Of a DNA stretch of 7,653 nucleotides, positions 5,319 to 7,653 are shown piece by piece; the first letter of the stretch is position 1; every line of letters starts with the position of its first letter. The notes under the pieces are model-generated. The model made no database searches. It was not told the DNA's origin and worked only from the letters and a program-made list of their open reading frames with translations. The position numbers and the translations under genes are program-made. Source of the stretch: Gemmatimonadales bacterium (lineage in GTDB: Bacteria > Gemmatimonadota > Gemmatimonadetes > Palauibacterales > Palauibacteraceae); NCBI GenBank assembly GCA_030608825.1, contig JAUWDL010000051.1:1-7653 (forward strand), in the 5' to 3' direction.

Positions 5319-5498
5319 ATACCGACCTGGGCCGGGGGGGACGCTGATGGCGCGCCCGGACTAGAGCGTGCTAGCGCTCAGGGGTTCGGATCACGGCGTT
5401 CGGATCCGATGTCTGAAGCGCTACGTGGCCCGCGGGGGGGGGCCGAAAGGAACCGCTCTTCTGCGCTGCACGGTCGGTGTGCTCTCGCCCGGGCGCGC
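5319..5498. other. Noncoding spacer with G-tracts and short repeats
   Basis: This is the 180 bp between the second operator and the sulfatase stop. No coding frame with a sensible start and composition was found. It contains G-runs at 5334-5340 (7 G) and 5434-5442 (9 G), the direct repeat GTTCGGATC at 5384-5392 and 5398-5406 (14-bp period), and a small hairpin GAGCG (5364-5368)/CGCTC (5375-5379). An 11-bp inverted pair, GGCGCGCCCGG (5350-5360) and CCGGGCGCGCC (5489-5499), spans most of the spacer. No intrinsic terminator with a T-tract is seen downstream of the sulfatase. Confidence 0.5.
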
Positions 5499-7653
5499 CT
5501 ACTGCAGCTCGATCGTCACCCTCTCGATCTTGCCGTTGAACTCGTTGTGTCCCTCGGCGTACTCGTCGGTGACCGGCGTAGCCTCGTCCACGCCCACATC
5601 GGCGGTCTCGTCGGCGGAGAACAGGAACGGCGTGGTCTTCTCGATCCGGCCTTCGGCCACCTTCTGCCCGTTCATGAAGATCGTTCCGGTGCCGCCCATG
5701 CCGCGCTGGTCGCCGCCTTCATAGGTGAACTCGTAGCGGATCGTCGCCCTGCCCGGGGGCAGCCGATCCGGAGCCGTGATCGTATAGCGCTCCTTGCCGA
5801 CCCAGTTGTGGACGTAGGAGACCCTGCCGTCCTTCATGTAGAGGCTCCAACCAGCGAAACGCCCGCCCTGGGCGAGGATCACACCCTCACCTCCGCCTTC
5901 GGGGATCTCGACCTCGGCGGTGATCATGTGCGAGCGATTCTTCACGTTGATGAAGGCGTTCTCCATCATGCCGGTCATTCCCACTTGCAGCGTCAGCGAG
6001 GTCCGACCGGCCATCAGGTCCGGTCGGCCGGCGATAGAGGCGTTGAAGCGCTCGTAAACCCTGTCGTCGAGGGGGAAGACGTTGTACCTGACCGCTTCTT
6101 CGAAGAAGAGGTCCTGCAGCTCACGCAGCTTGGTCGGGTTCGAGGCGGCCAGATCGTTCGCCTGGCTGAAGTCCTCGGCGACGTGGTACAGCTCCCACGT
6201 GTCTTGGTCGAGCGGTCCGTCCGGCGCCGACGCCCACGGCGTCCGGTGCTTGGTAGCGGCCACCCAGCCGTCTTGGTAGATGGCACGATTCCCGAACATC
6301 TCGAAGTACTGCGTGGTGTGACGATCCGCGGCATCGGGAGCGTCGAAGGAGTAGACCAGGCTCACTCCTTCGAACGGTTTCTGCTGCGCGCCGTGGACAG
6401 ACGTGGGAAACGGTAGGCCGGCGGCCTCCATCACGGTCGGAGCGATATCCGTCACGTGGTGCCACTGCGAGCGTATCTCGCCCTTCGCGTCGATGCCCTC
6501 GGGCCAGTGGACGACCAGAGGATTGCGCGTGCCGCCGTAGTGCGAGGCGACCTGCTTGGTCCATTGGAACGGTGTGTTGGTGGCCACGGCCCACCCCGCA
6601 TGGAAGTGGGGATAGGATGTGGGGCCGCCCCACTCGTCCAGGAGCTCCAACTGATCTTCGACCGCCTCCTGCAGGCCGTTCAGCGCGACGGTCTCGTTGA
6701 ACGTCCCGGCGAGCCCTCCCTCGGCGCTGGAGCCGTTGTCACCGAAGATGTAGATGAACAGGGTGTTGTCCATCTCGCCTATCGCTTCGATGGCGTCGGC
6801 CAGCCGGCCGACCTCATGGTCGGTGTGTTCGGCAAAGGCTGCGAAAACTTCCATCTGGCGGGCATAGACCCCTTGCTCTTCGGCTGACAGGGCGTCCCAG
6901 TCCGGGATGTCCTCCGGCTTCGCCGCCAGCTCGGTGCCCGGAGGCACTACGCCAAGCTCGATCTGCCGTGCCAGCGTCTGCGCGCGGTACTCGTCCCAGC
7001 CGCCGTCGAACTTGCCCTCGTACTTGGCGATCCACTCGTCGGGTACGTGGTGAGGCGCGTGCGTGGCCCCGGTGGCAAAGTAGATGAAGAACGGCTTGTC
7101 CGGCGTCAGCGACTGCTGGTACTGCGCCCAGAGAATCGCCTGGTCGGTCATGTCGGTCGTGAAGTGGTAGTCGGGGTCGTCGGGCGGCTCGATCTTGGTC
7201 GTCCCGTCGTAGATGAGCGGCGCCCATTGATTGGTCTCGCCGCCGATGAAACCGTAGAACTTGTCGAAGCCCGAATGCGTCGGCCAGCGGTCGAACGGGC
7301 CCGAAACGCTCACCTCCCACGGCGCCGTCTCATGGTACTTGCCGAAGGCCGCTGTGCTATAGCCATTCAATCGGAGCATCTCGGCGAACGGCGCGACGCT
7401 TTGCGGCCGTCTACCTTGATTGCCAGGAAACCCGGTCGCCACTTCCATGACCGAGCCCGCGTTCGCCGAATGGTGGTTGCGGCCGGTCAAGATCGCCATG
7501 CGGGTGGGCGAGCACAGAGCCGTGGTATGGAACTGGTTGTAACGCAGGCCGCTTTGCGCGAGCCGGTCCAGAGTCGGCGTCTGGATCGAACCGCCGAACA
7601 TGCTCGCGGCCCCGAAACCGATGTCGTCGATCAACACGATCACGACGTTGGGC
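5499..7653 (-). CDS. Type I arylsulfatase (formylglycine-dependent), N terminus cut by the right edge
   Basis: The enzyme hydrolyses sulfate esters using a Cys converted to formylglycine by FGE or an anaerobic maturase. In the visible numbering (717 residues, starting PNVV) the parts are the metal ligands Asp9-Asp10 in LIDDIGFG, the maturation motif CSPTR at 47-51 (Cys47 becomes formylglycine, Arg51) followed by ILTGR, GKYH with Lys105 and His107, THAPHH with His198, the metal pair Asp305-Asn306 in FGDNGS, and Lys366 in WTK. All expected catalytic residues are present, although Tyr106 replaces the usual Trp of GKWH. From about residue 555 on, a beta-rich domain (GWSLYMKDGRVSYVHNWVG, IFMNGQKVAEGRI) resembles the concanavalin-like C-terminal domain of long sulfatases. 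The size is like the roughly 780-residue mycobacterial AtsA/AtsD type. Any signal peptide lies outside the window, as does the start codon. The GTG at 7643 lies inside the first conserved strand and is not the start. The substrate is unknown. Confidence 0.95.
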   Translation of the reverse strand, partial: PNVVIVLIDDIGFGAASMFGGSIQTPTLDRLAQSGLRYNQFHTTALCSPTRMAILTGRNHHSANAGSVMEVATGFPGNQGRRPQSVAPFAEMLRLNGYSTAAFGKYHETAPWEVSVSGPFDRWPTHSGFDKFYGFIGGETNQWAPLIYDGTTKIEPPDDPDYHFTTDMTDQAILWAQYQQSLTPDKPFFIYFATGATHAPHHVPDEWIAKYEGKFDGGWDEYRAQTLARQIELGVVPPGTELAAKPEDIPDWDALSAEEQGVYARQMEVFAAFAEHTDHEVGRLADAIEAIGEMDNTLFIYIFGDNGSSAEGGLAGTFNETVALNGLQEAVEDQLELLDEWGGPTSYPHFHAGWAVATNTPFQWTKQVASHYGGTRNPLVVHWPEGIDAKGEIRSQWHHVTDIAPTVMEAAGLPFPTSVHGAQQKPFEGVSLVYSFDAPDAADRHTTQYFEMFGNRAIYQDGWVAATKHRTPWASAPDGPLDQDTWELYHVAEDFSQANDLAASNPTKLRELQDLFFEEAVRYNVFPLDDRVYERFNASIAGRPDLMAGRTSLTLQVGMTGMMENAFINVKNRSHMITAEVEIPEGGGEGVILAQGGRFAGWSLYMKDGRVSYVHNWVGKERYTITAPDRLPPGRATIRYEFTYEGGDQRGMGGTGTIFMNGQKVAEGRIEKTTPFLFSADETADVGVDEATPVTDEYAEGHNEFNGKIERVTIELQ

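Noticed and set aside
5334..5442. G-tracts as a G-quadruplex or phase-variation tract
   Set aside because: There are only two long runs about 100 bp apart, neither inside a gene or a promoter that I can identify. A role cannot be supported from sequence alone.
5409..6416. Plus-strand open frame of 335 codons opposite the sulfatase
   Set aside because: It is a high-GC mirror frame of the sulfatase gene, rich in Val, Arg, Gly and His without family motifs. The sulfatase on the other strand has all its catalytic motifs.

Overview
The window is high-GC bacterial DNA. Single 60-base lines that I counted by hand gave about 67% GC inside the sulfatase and 53-55% in the Fic/HTH pair. It is dense with short intergenic gaps, and there are no RNA genes, CRISPR arrays or recognisable transposases. 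The mix of a type II NADH dehydrogenase, a secreted beta-barrel protein with an alanine-rich Sec signal ending AHA-QG, and a large type I arylsulfatase would fit a heterotrophic Gram-negative such as Gemmatimonadota or Acidobacteriota. That placement is a weak inference. Nothing in the window identifies the taxon.

Layout, left to right. (1) Positions 1-1270, minus strand: msrA followed after 4 nt by the N-terminal half of a type II NADH:quinone oxidoreductase (ndh), which runs off the left edge. This looks like a two-gene operon. (2) Positions 1372-1686, plus strand: a small single-pass membrane protein with a charged helical tail, divergent from msrA. A perfect 17-bp palindrome lies in the gap. 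(3) Positions 1717-2328, minus: an exported beta-barrel-like protein. Positions 2441-2794, plus: an unrecognised 117-residue protein. (4) Positions 2818-4144: two paralogous TetR/AcrR-family repressors transcribed away from each other. Their 142-bp gap holds an AT-rich core with several interleaved palindromes that look like shared operators. (5) Positions 4169-5318, minus: a gene pair matching the 'mobile mystery protein' A (Xre-type HTH) and B (Fic-fold) families. The two genes abut with no gap and are preceded by a sigma70-like promoter. Two copies of an 18-bp palindrome (arms GTGTAGT/ACTACAC) lie 33 bp apart, one over the spacer and -10 and one just upstream of the -35. (6) Positions 5319-5498: noncoding DNA with G-tracts and short repeats. 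Positions 5499-7653, minus: a long type I sulfatase whose first residues lie beyond the right edge.

The most distinctive unit is the HTH-Fic pair. It is organised like a toxin-antitoxin module: the regulator comes first, the Fic enzyme follows with translational coupling, and there is a double operator for autorepression. Its base composition is lower in GC than its neighbours, which suggests acquisition. Its Fic motif is unusual (HPFPNGNERHAR), with Asn at the usual acidic metal-binding position and Glu where Gly or Lys is expected, so its chemistry is open. The TetR pair is a second self-contained regulatory unit with no obvious efflux or enzyme target in view.
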